Assembly: GCA_039519185.1 (NCBI GenBank)
Contig: CM076849.1
Coordinates: 107,141,806-107,205,805, forward strand
DNA: 64,000 nt
DNA from: Astragalus membranaceus
Taxonomy: Eukaryota > Streptophyta > Magnoliopsida > Fabales > Fabaceae
Direction of reading: 5' to 3'
This document shows positions 10,867 to 21,669 of this stretch, in pieces. A program made the position numbers and the translations under genes. The notes below the pieces were generated by a model. That model saw nothing but the letters and a program-made list of their open reading frames with translations. It did not search any database and had not been told where the DNA came from. Position 1 is the first letter of the stretch; each line of letters begins with the position of its first letter.

Positions 10867-11700
10867 CCTCTAATGGAGCGTTGAAGGGACTGCTCCAACT
10901 CCATGGATCCACTCTCGACCCAACAATAGGTTGAAGTTTGCCTTGGTGGGAATAACCATGAACATTGTTAATCTTTTAACACTCCCTACCACTAGCTCCA
11001 CTTCTATGGCTCCTAGAGAATAGTTAGATTTGCCCTCGTAATTGGTGAGAACTATGTTGTGTGGCCTTAGGTCGGTATCTGATTTACCAATCTTTGCCAG
11101 CATGTGCTGAGGCATTAAATTTACTGCAGCGCCTCCGTCGACTAGCACCTTGTTAACGCCTGCATTATTGACTTTGGCTTGTATGAACAAAGGCTTGAGA
11201 TGGTACTTCATGCCTCCATCTGGCCTTTCAAAAATTGCATTTTGTTCCTCTATACAGCCATTATTTAGTACATAATAACAAATTGGCTTATGTTTAGCCA
11301 TATCTTCGTCGAAGTCCTTCTCAACTTCGTTCACCTCTGATATCACGTCGAACTCAATCGGGAGGATTGAAACGACACATATGATGTTGAGTGATGGGTC
11401 TGAATCTGAAAATTCAGAGTCCATTTCTTCGTCCAAGTCAAGACCTTCCTCAGGGTTGAGGCCTTGTTTGACAATTGTAAGAGGAGGGAATATCCTCTCT
11501 GTGGCAGGCCTTCTTTGAATTTCGACTTGAGAGGCCATCTGCTTCCCTTTATTGGTGGCTAGGTTTCCACTTCTCTCAGCAGCAAGGAACTTCATTTGGC
11601 GTTGATGTCTTCGCCATTGTGTTTTAGTCATGGGGTTTTTACCCTTGTAATTCTTGTTACAGACATACTTGTTGGAATCATATGTCTTGTTCTGATTCAT
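10867..11700 (-). pseudogene. Tat protease region (intact copy after duplication)
   Basis: The 276-residue frame has a basic N-terminal part (TKTQWRRHQRQMKFLAAE), an acidic centre, and a retropepsin-like domain with VDGGAAVNLMP, the flap region, and NLLLGREWIHG near the end. The active-site triplet is DGG rather than DSG or DTG; I have seen DGG in Tat proteases, so this need not be a mutation. It ends at TAG in place of Gln. Its first two-thirds are also present as a second copy at 12188-12706 because of the tandem duplication. Confidence 0.8.
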
Positions 11701-11706
11701 GGCACT

Positions 11707-12246
11707 TTAGCCTCCTTGTACCATGCTTGGGGAATACCCTGCATCTTTCCCTCCTGAATACACCCACCTTTCGACAGGTGACTTTGTGGGAGGCTCAAAT
11801 GTCCTTACCTGCCCCTTATGAGGTGGTCTCATTGGAGGTGTCACTTTGAATGAGATACCTCTTTGATTAAAGCTAAATTTGGGCCTGTTATCGACCCATG
11901 TATTCTTTCTCTTTTGCTCAGGAGTAGAATGTTCAAGGCTTTTAGCAGCCTCTTTATCAAATACTGAACTGCACCTGGGGCACAGCATTACCTCGGTATT
12001 GTTGGTTTTACACCGGTTGAGGAAATCGATCAATTCCTCTTCAGCTTGTGGGTAAACCACCTGCATTTGATCTTCATATTGGTCTTTAGTGACCATTTTA
12101 ACCTTTGCCTCAGACATTTCAGCATTTTTCGACCCACTGTTGTTTTCAGTAGTGCCCTGACTAGTTTCGACGACCAGAATGTCGACTTCAGTATAGTTTG
12201 CCTCTGGCCTCCATCTGACCTCCATCTGGCCTTTCAAAAATTGCAT
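11707..12246 (-). pseudogene. duplicated gag C-terminal copy 1
   Basis: The 179-residue frame is the second-in-order copy of the gag tail (QMQVVYPQAEEELIDFLNRC, LCPRCSSVFDKEA with a CPRC pair, PPMRPPHKGQVRTF). Its first 20 or so residues are foreign read-through from the duplication join. It is equivalent to the end of 13438-12713. Confidence 0.75.
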
Positions 12247-12706
12247 TTTGTTCCTCTATACAGCCATTATTTAGCACATAATAACAAATTGGCTTATGTT
12301 TAGCCATATCTTCGTCGAAGTCCTTCTCGACTTCGTTCACCTCTGATATCACGTCGAACTCAATCGGGAGGATTGAAACGACACATATGATGTTGAGTGA
12401 TGGGTCTGAATCTGAAAATTCAGAGTCCATTTCTTCGTCCAAGTCAAGACCTTCCTCAGGGTTGAGGCCTTGTTTGACAATTGTAAGAGGAGGGAATATC
12501 CTCTCTGTGGCAGGCCTTCTTTGAATTTCTACTTGAGAGGCCATCTGCTTCCCTTTATTGGTGGCTAGGTTTCCACTTCTCTCAGCAGCAAGGAACTTCA
12601 TTTGGCGTTGATGTCTTCGCCATTGTGTTTTAGTCATGGGGTTTTTACCCTTGTAATTCTTGTTACAGACATACTTGTTGGAATCATATGTCTTGTTCTG
12701 ATTCAT
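12188..12706 (-). pseudogene. duplicated partial protease region, copy 2
   Basis: The 172-residue frame is nearly identical to the first 160 residues of the 11700-10867 frame, but stops just before the VDGGAAVNLMP active site because the duplication ends there. It can have no protease activity. Confidence 0.8.
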
Positions 12707-12712
12707 GGCACT

Positions 12713-13520
12713 TTAGCCTCCTTGTACCATTCTTGGGGAATACCCTGCATCTTTCCCTCCTGAATACACCCACCTTTCGACAGGTGACTTTGTGGGAGGC
12801 ACAAATGTCCTTACCTGCCCCTTATGAGGTGGTCTCATTGGAGGTGTCACTTTGAATGAGATACCTCTTTGATTAAAGCTAAATTTGGGCCTGTTATCGA
12901 CCCATGTATTCTTTCCCTTTTGCTGAGGAGTAGAATGTTCAAGGCTTTTAGCAGCCTCTTTATCAAATACTGAACTGCACCTGGGGCACAGCATTACCTC
13001 GGTATTGTTGGTTTTACACCGGTTGAGGAAATCGATCAATTCCTCTTCAGCTTGTGGGTAAACCACCTGCATTTGATCTTCATATTGGTCTTTAGTGACC
13101 ATTTTAACCTTTGCCTCAGACATTTCAGCATTTTTCGACCCACTGTTGTTTTCAGTAGTGCCCTGACTAGTTTCGACGACCAGAATGTCGACTTCAGTAT
13201 AGTTTGCCTCTGCTGTTGGCATAGGGTTGCTGTCAATCTGCATTGAAGACTTCGATTTATCATCAAACTTTAGTCTTCCTTCGTTCAGCGCTTTCTGAAC
13301 TAGATCCCTGAAAAGAACACATTGAGAGGTATTATGACCCAAAAAACTAAGATATTTGCAAAAACCTCTTTTCTTTTGTTGTTCTATCGATGGTATTTTT
13401 AGACCCTCAGGTACTAAAATTTGACCATCTGTCACCAAAAGATCAAATATTTGGTCACATTTTGTGACGTCAAAGGTATATGTCTTTGCAATAAACTTAT
13501 CATTTTTTGGTTCGACAGGG
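12713..13520 (-). pseudogene. gag C-terminal part with CxxC-type finger
   Basis: The 241-residue frame at 13438-12713 starts in ILVPEGLKIPS and has a finger-like run (KKRGFCKYLSFLGHNTSQC: C, H, C spaced as a modified zinc knuckle), then VFFRDL-like and Lys-rich parts, then the CPRC pair. It is joined to the upstream gag by a frameshift near 13505-13525. The role is nucleic-acid binding in the capsid precursor, by family. Confidence 0.75.
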
Positions 13521-15198
13521 TTTTTCCTTTAGAGGGATTTAATAATTTACATATATATGGAGGTCCAGGTTTTAATTCTGCACCGTTAACCTCTTCTTCG
13601 ACATCCTCATATGATACGTCGAACTCTTGGCTATTATTATCAACATTGACAAATGCCACTTTTTCTTTTTTATTATTAAATCTATTTGTCGAAACTTTCT
13701 CAGCTTTGAGTCTTTCGACTTGTCGAACTCTCTCGGCCAATTGTGCCATGTCTCTTAAGTGCAGAGTATCTAGCTTCTTTCTAATAGAATATTCTAGGCC
13801 ACGAGCAGCCATTTCGACTAACTCATGTTCAGGCACTTGAGTAAAGCACCTTGCCTTGAGTAGTCTAAATCTATTGAGATAATCGTCAATAGATTCTAGC
13901 ATTTGGCGTCAAACACTAGCCAATTCTTTAAGGCTAATCTTGCATTGGCCCATGTAGAATTGCTCATGAAACGCTATTTCTAACTGATTCCAATTAAACA
14001 TGGAATGTGGGGGTAACGTAGTGAACTATGTGAATGCATATTTTGTTAAAGAATTTGGAAAATACTTCATTCTCAAATTCTCATTTTGCGCTATGTCACC
14101 AGCCTCAGTCAAATACCGTGCAATGTGTTCGACAGTGGATTCACTGGTTTCTCCAGCAAATTTTGTGAATTTAGGGATTTTCCATCCCCTAGGCAAATCT
14201 GTTTGTATCACATATTCCGACAGGGGAGATACAAAATTAGGTCTATGTAAGCCTAAGTTAAGACCATTTCGGGCTAAAATTGTTTCGACAAAATTTGCCA
14301 AATTATTTTGATTCCCAAAGTTGTTTTGCTGAACTTGTCTTACTACTTCGTCAGTGTTTTGGTTTCTATTGACTAATACCATTTCAGGCACAGGTTCTTC
14401 GACAGCCATCATTTGTCGTTGATCAATAGGAACTGTGTAGTTGGGCCTTTCGACAGGGAATTCAACAGGCCTAACATTCTGGACTTGGGGAATTCGCTGG
14501 TTATGCACTGGTGGAGTGCCAAAGAAATCAGCAATTCGACCCATTTGTGTTGCTAACATCTGGTAACTTTCATTTGTATTTTGAATTAATGGGTTAAACA
14601 CTGTACCAATTTGTTGTGTTAGCATATTAACCATATCATGGTTACTATCATCCATTTGTTGCCTTAATGCCAACAGAGATGATGTAGTTATCGACGGCTG
14701 TGCATTTCGACTATAGATATTTTCCGGGGAATTATGTATAGGCGCAAAGCTTGAGGCTGAGTTTTCTGCATACGTAGATGCATTTGTTTGAAGACCTACC
14801 ATCATGGCTGTTGGCATGCCATATGGATAATTTCTGCCATTCATGGGGAAATTAACCGGCACATTTCTGATAATGGAATTTCCGATTAAGGGGTTAGTCA
14901 AATTTAAAATTGGTTGTACAGGGACCATCATCATATTCGACACCAGGTTAATGGTAGGAGCGGTTACAGCAGTTACACCCATAACTGTCGAAGAAGGTAA
15001 TGGAGCGGTTACTCCCGCTATGGTTGGAGAAGAAACAGGAGCAGTTACTCCCGGGGAAGATACAGGGGCGGTTACTCCTGAAGTACTTGCAGCGTTGGTA
15101 TCATTAACTGACGCTTGGGAATGTGCATTTGATGTAGAAGCAGTATTCATATTAGAACGTGGCATTTCAGTAAGGTGCCTACCACTTCGTAAACGCAT
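13432..15198 (-). pseudogene. Tat gag N-terminal and central part
   Basis: The frame starts MRLRSGRHLTEMPRS at 15198, about 70 bp inside the PBS. It holds a Ser/Thr/Pro/Ala-rich N-terminus, then the retrotransposon gag domain (IPKFTKFAGETSESTVEHI, LRMKYFPNSLTKYAF). A TAG just after KYAFT (near 14026) replaces an expected Trp. The same frame resumes with FTTLPPHSMFNWNQL and, past a further stop near 13905, with MLESIDDYLNRFRLLKARC, the gag-domain end. The last part (VEEEVNGAELKPGPPY) runs to a frameshift near 13520. Gag forms the virus-like particle. Confidence 0.85.
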
Positions 15199-15267
15199 GC
15201 AAAGTATAAAATACTGGTTTTGTGTTTGGTAACAAACCCAGAATTGTTTAATAAATTTAGCACAAAT

Positions 15268-15285
15268 GTCCCACTGGGCGTGCCA
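15268..15285 (-). other. primer-binding site of Tat element
   Basis: Three bases inside the 5' LTR, the - strand reads TGGCACGCCCAGTGGGAC, starting with the TGG expected to pair with a tRNA CCA end. I could not assign the tRNA. Confidence 0.75.
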
Positions 15286-15288
15286 ATT

Positions 15289-16086
15289 TGTTTACCGCGA
15301 TTTTTGGTAAACACCGCTAGTTACACGTGTGTGTTGCTTGCGAGACCAACTAGAAACATCTCAGAACATTTGTGGTAAAGTTTTTTACTAATGTTTGCGG
15401 TTTGTTATGAAAAAGGGTGATGATAGTCGTTTTAATGAAAGAAAAGTTACGAAGAAATGGAGAAGTGTTTAAGAAGAAGTGCAGAAACGTAGTGAAGTGC
15501 AGGAAAGTAGATAAAGAAAAGAAGATTGAAAACGGTAAAATGCAGGAATTCGTAAAGGAAAGCAAATAAACTGCAGAAATCTTTAAAGGAAAGTAAACAC
15601 CATTGCATTGAATAAAGATTGGTACGCAGATTCATACATTGAATTCCTTTGACTCTGTTTTCTCTGATGCGGAAGTAAGAGTTTTGCAGAAGTTTATGTA
15701 GAAATGAATTTTGCGACCTTTGTTCTATGTACAGAACTACTATTTATAAAGAAAAACTAATAACTGCACAGCGGTTTCAAAACAGCGGTTTCAAAACTAA
15801 GCTAACTGTTTGGCTAATTCGACCAAGTAACTGCTCCATCTTTCGACTACATTGCTGTTGTCTCATTTGACCAGCACTCTTCGACTTAACCTGTTATCTG
15901 GATATTGTTCATCTTCCTGTCGAACTACTGGCTTCAGCTTTCCAAATTTTGCTAAGTTATGCGCTACGCTGATTCTCCTTGGCTACCACTTCCTGGTGTC
16001 GAAATATTGCTCTTTCTTCTTGAATTTGCTAAGTCAAGCCTTGTTGACTGCATTTAATTTTAGCCTGTCGAAAATGCAGGCTAACA
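15289..16086 (-). repeat. Tat 5' LTR
   Basis: The 798-bp copy pairs with 2547-3341. Differences seen by eye include an extra GAA-type triplet near 15473 and about a dozen substitutions. Two of these are CpG/TpG switches that remove or create TTCGAC sites (3121 versus about 15857, and about 3132 versus 15880). Confidence 0.95.
15741..15750 (-). promoter_or_regulatory. TATA box in Tat 5' LTR
   Basis: On the - strand TTTATAAATA precedes GTAGTTCTGTACATAG. It is placed so that transcription would start near 15710 and read through R/U5 into the PBS. Confidence 0.5.
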
Positions 16087-16091
16087 CCAAT

Positions 16092-17623
16092 ACAACTCTC
16101 TCTAATATTTTTCGAAGATTAAACAACAACTCAAGACCATTTAAGCAAGTCAAAGACACAAAAAATTTCCTCCCCTAAACTTCACATAGCTCTAGGCCAC
16201 ACCACCTATTAGGATAATAATTGTAAACTTTCCAAATAAACAAACAACATCATCAAACATCTAATTCCTTTTCCAAATTTCTCAAGATTTCAATTTAAAA
16301 CTACTAATTTTGATGCTTCATCACTATCATGACCCACTCAAGCATTTAGGGTTTTCAAAAATGGGGGTTTCCTTTGATTATGTTCAACACAACAACAACA
16401 ACAACAACAACAAATTTCAAGTCTCAAGAAGTAATAACTCCCAACTAAATTTCAAGTCTCAAGAAGTAATAACTCCCACTCTCATGATCACAATCAACAC
16501 ACCTTTGAAGTATTAAATAAAAAGAAGTTAAGAATAGGCTTCCTACATCCATTTGAAGGCTACAGTTCTTAACAAGGAAAATAGATAATGAGAAGTTGGT
16601 TCCTAACTTACCCGCATGTCAAGCGGATGCTATCTATCAAGGAGAAGAACTAAAAGCAAGGAAGGTTGGAGGAGGAGAAATGCTTAACCAAAGAAATAAA
16701 GAGAACCTTGGAGCCTAACTTCACCACACCATGAGCTTGAGTGGAAAAATAAAGGGTTAAATATGTTTTTGGTCCCTACAAAATTGGGTCCTTCTAAGTT
16801 TAGTCCCTATATTAATGAAATAGGCATTTTGGTCCCCATTTTATTTTTCTGTTTTCAATATTAGTCTCTGACGTTAATTAAACTAACAGAAGCATTTTAG
16901 ATGACATGGCATCCACATGTCAGTGCGAAATACTTAGATACTCACTGTCAGAACATGTCATTTTTGAGCACAACCAGTCAAAATATGACACATAATTAGT
17001 TTTCATTGCTTTTAGTTCTCTGACACACTTTTTATACAAAACAAATTAGTCATTCACTACACTCTTAGAAAAATATATACCCCGATATATTTAGGTAACT
17101 GATAAATTCTAGGTTCAACTGATAATTTTCCCGTGACAATATATGTTTTCATGCTAACGTGTATAATTATTATTCGATAAGAATAAATAATTTTCCTCCC
17201 AAAAATAATATTTTCACCTCCTTTAGTCACATCCCACTCAGGGAAATCCTAGCTAAATTTTCATTGAATTCTGACTTCGTTTGAAATGAAACGGCAGGTA
17301 AAATTTACCTGATTATCCAAAAACACGGCAAAATTCATTTTCTAAAATTTCCAATGAAAAATTTACCAACATTTAACAACATTATTTAAACTACAAAAGC
17401 GTCATCACGTTGATTTCTTTTCATGGCAAATCAAAAACCAGGTCCATAATAGGAACTTCAAAGAAGGACAAAGTAGAAACGGCAAAATTTATTGTACTAC
17501 TCGGGTCTTACATTACTCCCCTCCTAAAATAGTTTTGTCCTCGAAACTAAGCACCATGTAACATGTCGAGTACTTCTATTCCAAGTCACATGTCGAGTAT
17601 TTCTATTCCAAGTCACCTTTGTT
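16092..17623. other. spacer with legume-type repeat words
   Basis: No gene was recognised. A short (ACA)n run is at 16390-16411. At about 16758-16970 lies the phrase GGTTAAATATGTTTTTGGTC, with repeated TTGGTCCC/TTAGTCCC words, a low-complexity repeat I know from legume genomes and often found at the ends of small transposons. The rest is AT-rich. Confidence 0.5.
17561..17614 (+). repeat. 27-bp direct repeat, two copies
   Basis: Units at 17561-17587 and 17588-17614 start ACATGTCGAGTA and differ by one base (TACTTC versus TATTTC). Confidence 0.9.
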
Positions 17624-18072
17624 GGATTTTCTCTATGATTATGGATTAGGTTAATTAATTTATTAAAATATAATTAGATAATTATTATATCGCCTATTTA
17701 CACTTATTTAAATAATTCACTTATATATATAAATGAATAATTCTATTGGGCTATAATATATGCAGGGCCCGTGATGGGTTTGGCTATTCTAAAACCTAGC
17801 CCGGTGAGAGGTCTTGACCTCATCTGATGATTATAAGGTTGACTCCCCATTTAGTCAACTCTAACCCGAATAGTTGTCATCAGTCAAGAGGTCAGCTTAC
17901 TCTCACACTCTCACAGTTCTATTCCTGTTGACCTCAGTGGATCCGATGACGACCATACCAGGTATATTCGATTCATCTATCTTGCGTATGAATTTCAAGC
18001 ATTGTTTTATTTTTATATATGCCATATATTGTATCTTAGTTCTATTTAAATTCCATAAATTGGTATCAGAGC
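17624..18072 (+). other. possible LTR followed by tRNA-iMet primer site
   Basis: TGTTGGATTTTC at 17624 starts an AT-rich block with a TATATATAAATGAA stretch. At 18061-18072 it meets TGGTATCAGAGC, the standard plant initiator-Met primer-binding site. No internal coding region and no partner LTR were found in the next 2.2 kb, so this looks like the remnant of a small or truncated LTR element. The LTR 3' edge is not clear because no CA sits exactly before the PBS. Confidence 0.45.
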
Positions 18073-20291
18073 CAAGGATTAGATACATGTTATGGCTTAC
18101 TCAACATTCTATTATGCTAAATTTTTGTACAGTGTAAAATCTATTTTGGTTTATTCACTTTGATTTTCGATTTTTCCAAAAACGTGAATCTAACAAAAAC
18201 CTAGCTCGCGATTTACTCAGAATTTTGGAAAATTTGTTTAGGGTTATTGTTTGATTACATTATACGAATCACATACAAAACAATGATGAGTTTTCGTCGA
18301 GGAAATCATTAGAAATCAATAGTTTTAATTTCGGTTTCAAAGAACACCCATTTTGCTTAGATCTGAAATTTCGCGAACATGAATGATCAATTGTACAAAT
18401 AACCTTAGGGCTTCGTTTCGTCTTTGAACACCGGTTCTAACGCGAGATCCAACAGGGTTTCGAAATTGGGTTTCGCGACCTGTTACAGTGGAAACAAGGG
18501 AAGGTGATGAACAGTGTTGATCACCGATGCCCACTCGCAGGCAGGGTGTGTGGGGGCGTGTGAGAAGTCTGGAAAATTCCATTTTTTTTTACTTTTTGCC
18601 AAATATTAATTATTTAATATTCTGATCCTTTTGGATTTTTTTTGACGCCCGTAGATATTTGATATCAATTTATTAATGAATAAATTGCAATTTTTATATA
18701 GTATAATATCAATTTTTTTAGCTCTAACTTTTGAGGTTATTTTATACATATTCGTTCGAGTAGCCTTCTACGGTTGTGCAGTGGTGGAGGCGTGATCACT
18801 ACGATCACCCAGTGACTTGTTGTATGATACTACGTGTTGATGTCTTTCTTTTTTTTAATGGGATGAAAGGTCAATTGTTCGGATCATGTGACATTTGGAT
18901 TTGGGTTGTACTCATATTATTATAATTAAGATCATTCTTGTATTATGTTGAATAAAATGTTTTATCGCTTTAGTATTTAATATTATTATAAATTGTGTTT
19001 ACCTGATTTAATGAATTCGACGACATCTTTTAGCTGCGAAAAGTATTTCAAAAATGAATTGGAAATCATATTTCAACAAACAAATTTACTCGTTTCTCGT
19101 ACTTTTTCACTTATAATTACTTTCAGGGTAAATGGTGTCACACTTTCCTTCCTAGCGTATATGACACCATGTTGTACCCACGACACCTACAACCCGATCT
19201 TTCCATCTACGTGCCCACGTTCCATATTGCTAGCTCCCCCCAAGTGACAACTGATCATTCCGAGAATAACAAGTCAAAACGTGACAACAACTACTATACA
19301 TCTACGTTTAGCTAAAACAACTACTATACATCTACATTTAGGCCATGTGGCTTTGACTAGTGGGCTATGGCCGAGAGTTAGCTTTGTGGCCAAGAGCCTT
19401 ACTTGTAATTGCAGATTTGGGCTTTATATCATGGACCTAGGATGCATTAAGTCCAAGATATAAATACTCTATCTCCTAGTGTAAATATAGAACTTCTTGT
19501 ATGAATGAAATCATTTCCCCAATTTTGCAAAGATGAAAGCCTAGAGAGATACTTAGTGAGACGTGAGAGTGGCGAGTACATGCAAATGAGAGGTTAGGTT
19601 CATCATAAATTTTCTCTAATGGTTCTTGAAGAAGTGGACCTTCGCTCACATTCTTGGGGCTAGGAGGGCCCTAGGCGTGTTCGATCTTATCACCTTCCAA
19701 GAAGGTGTGGCGTTCATTCATTTCCACATTCATTTTTAGTCTCATCCATATTTTCTCTTTCTTTTACTTTCATGCAAGTTTGTGTCATTTTCTTGTATTT
19801 TGTGTTGCATGTCTATCTTTAATTATGTAATTTGATCTCTTGACCAACATTCTTTTCTTGCAAGGCATCAATTGTGCCTTCTCATGGAATGGGGCATCTT
19901 GAGGATAGTCTTCTTGACTTGTGAAGTTGTTGTTATTGTGATTTCATTATTTTCTTCTTGATGCAACCTCAAGGCCTTTATTTTAAGACAAAGACTATGT
20001 CTCTTTATGTGGTGCATTCCTAGCACACTATCTTCTTGAGATTTGATTGAATGGTTCATGCACTTACATCACTCAAGAAGATCCATTAAATCACTAATGA
20101 ATCAGATAACTTAAACACTTGTCAAAAAGGTTTGTTAGGTGATCCGAGGTCTTAACCGCAACAATGTTGTTTGCAGGAAAAGCCCCCTTAGAGTGAAGTT
20201 ATTTGTCTACTCCATGATGATCTCCTTGATGAGAGTGCAACATACAGATTTTCTTCGCTCTCCTCAATATCACGAGGAACTCGAAAGGGGG
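18073..20291. other. AT-rich spacer without recognised gene
   Basis: No supported frame was found. Two 30-bp direct repeats starting ACAACTACTATACATC lie at 19287-19316 and 19317-19346. A TATAAATAC word at about 19459, followed by a CT-rich and exon-like tract to 19740, could be another LTR fragment, but no partner was seen. The last 100 bp may belong to the decayed ORF that resumes after the Athila-like insertion. Confidence 0.4.
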
Positions 20292-21505
20292 TGTTGACTC
20301 TCTGTCATATGATGTAAGTTGTCCAGTTTCAGGATCAATTGTGCAGGGTTTTGATTGTATTATAGTCAGTATATGGGGATTTAGCTGAGTATTAGAATTT
20401 TGTAGTAGGAAGTCAAATTGTAAGCCATTCCTGCATTGTTGGAGTTATTTTGTATTTGAAGACCTCCAATTGGTGTGTTATCATTCGGCGAACCAGACAC
20501 TTGCCCGGAGATGCAACACAATTGGGAAGACTCAAGTTTCTGTTCAATATCGCGTCGCGACCAGGAGGGTTCGCGTCGCGATGGAAGCCTGATGCAGGAG
20601 CAACCTACAATTCTGTCCAATATCGCGTTGCGACGGGTTCGTGTCGCGACGCGATGGTTTGCTGAAGTTAGGGTTTTTAAATCAGTTTTGCGTTTTTTTT
20701 GAGGAGCTTGGTCATTGGAGAGCAGCATACGTTTTGGGAGCAGAGGGAAGTCAGATTTTGGGAGTTCTTCACCACTTCGGAACGAGGGTTGAACGTTCCT
20801 ATGTCTGTCTTTACTTGTATTGCTTTCTTTACTTTAGTTATGTCTCTATTCACCATGTGTAACTAATTTTCTAAGATTAGGGAGAGATGATTCTCCCCGA
20901 ACCTATGTTATGAATACTTTGTTATGGTTAATACAATTAGTTGTTTGAATTATCATAAGTCTATGCCTCTGATCGTAATGCTTTATAATTACATATGATA
21001 ATTATAATTATTTAGGTTATGTGATCGCATAGGGATATGGGTTGCATGCTAGATATGGGGTATTAGATCATGTACTTGTGATCACCATAGGAATATGGGG
21101 TTGGATGCATGAATTCTTTATTTCTTAAGTTTATTGCTTTACCGGTTGGCATGATTCACCTAAGGAATTAGGGTAACTCAACTAGGTAAAAGGTGTTCTG
21201 AGGCAAGGATTGTCCTTAACCTACTATAGTGAATTGAATCTGGTAGTTCAACAATTAATCTGTAATTAGCTGAAGGTTCGTAACATAGGTGAAGGGAGAG
21301 GATTCGATCCCTAATCGCTTTTTCTCATCAATTCAACAATAGTTTTTATTTTCACGTTACGCAATTACAACTCGAATCAATTGTCACAATCTAGAATTAA
21401 TCAAGTTTGCTATTGTTACAACACGCATTCCCTGTGGAATCGACCGGTTCTTACCGTTTTTACTATTACTTGCAACGTTTCGGTACACTTGCTTAATTGA
21501 TAACA
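20292..21505 (+). repeat. Athila-like 5' LTR
   Basis: The 1214-bp LTR begins TGTTGACTCTC and ends GATAACA. It carries a cluster of TCGCGTCGCGA-type motifs at 20550, 20571, 20623 (one mismatch) and 20644 (inverted form). The partner is at 27648-28860, with about 30 substitutions by eye. Confidence 0.95.
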
Positions 21506-21511
21506 AGTTTT

Positions 21512-21529
21512 TGGCGCCGTTGCCAGGGA
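21512..21529 (+). other. primer-binding site, tRNA-Asp type
   Basis: TGGCGCCGTTGCCAGGGA lies six bases after the LTR. It is complementary to the 3' end of plant tRNA-Asp with one mismatch, as in Athila and many Tat elements. Confidence 0.85.
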
Positions 21530-21669
21530 TTGTTGACTTTGTTGTCAACAAGGCAAACGAGTTGATTCTAGGTTTTTTAGTTTTTGTTTGTTTTTAGTTA
21601 CTTAATTTTGCTACTTGTTGGCGTTCTTGAACTTGTTGACGTTTGTTTAAGTGTTTCAGAGATTTGTGC

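Larger units (their letters stand above)
11215..13211 (-). repeat. 1006-bp tandem duplication across gag-protease
   Basis: Segment 11215-12205 is repeated at 12221-13211 with a constant offset of 1006 bp and about 99% identity by eye. The join near 12206-12230 contains short repeats of CCTCCATCTG. The offset is not a multiple of three, so it breaks the frame. It duplicates the gag C-terminus (AEEELIDFLNRCKT block) and the N-terminal two-thirds of the protease region. Confidence 0.95.
2547..16086 (-). mobile_element. Tat/Ogre-like Ty3/gypsy retrotransposon, complete
   Basis: This is a 13,540-bp element on the - strand. The LTRs at 2547-3341 and 15289-16086 are about 98% alike by eye, with about a dozen substitutions and one 3-bp indel. 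The 5-bp TSD CCAAT is exact at 2542-2546 and 16087-16091. Order in the sense direction is 5' LTR, PBS, gag, protease, RT, degenerate RNase H, second (archaeal-type) RNase H, integrase, a long region with an antisense gene, polypurine tract, 3' LTR. The second RNase H and the large 3' region are hallmarks of the Tat/Ogre lineage. gag-pol is broken by stops, frameshifts, a 1006-bp tandem duplication and an RT deletion, so the copy is non-autonomous. The whole element is strongly enriched in GTCGAA/TTCGAC (see findings). Confidence 0.95.

Noticed and set aside
13421..15232. Antisense frames of 100-140 codons opposite gag (13421-13840, 14000-14311, 14843-15232)
   Set aside because: Shadows of the gag frame. 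No start context, domain or splice signals, unlike the mobile-domain gene.
18061..18072. TGGTATCAGAGC as part of a tRNA gene
   Set aside because: Only the primer-binding complement of a tRNA end is present. No cloverleaf can be built around it here or at 31819.
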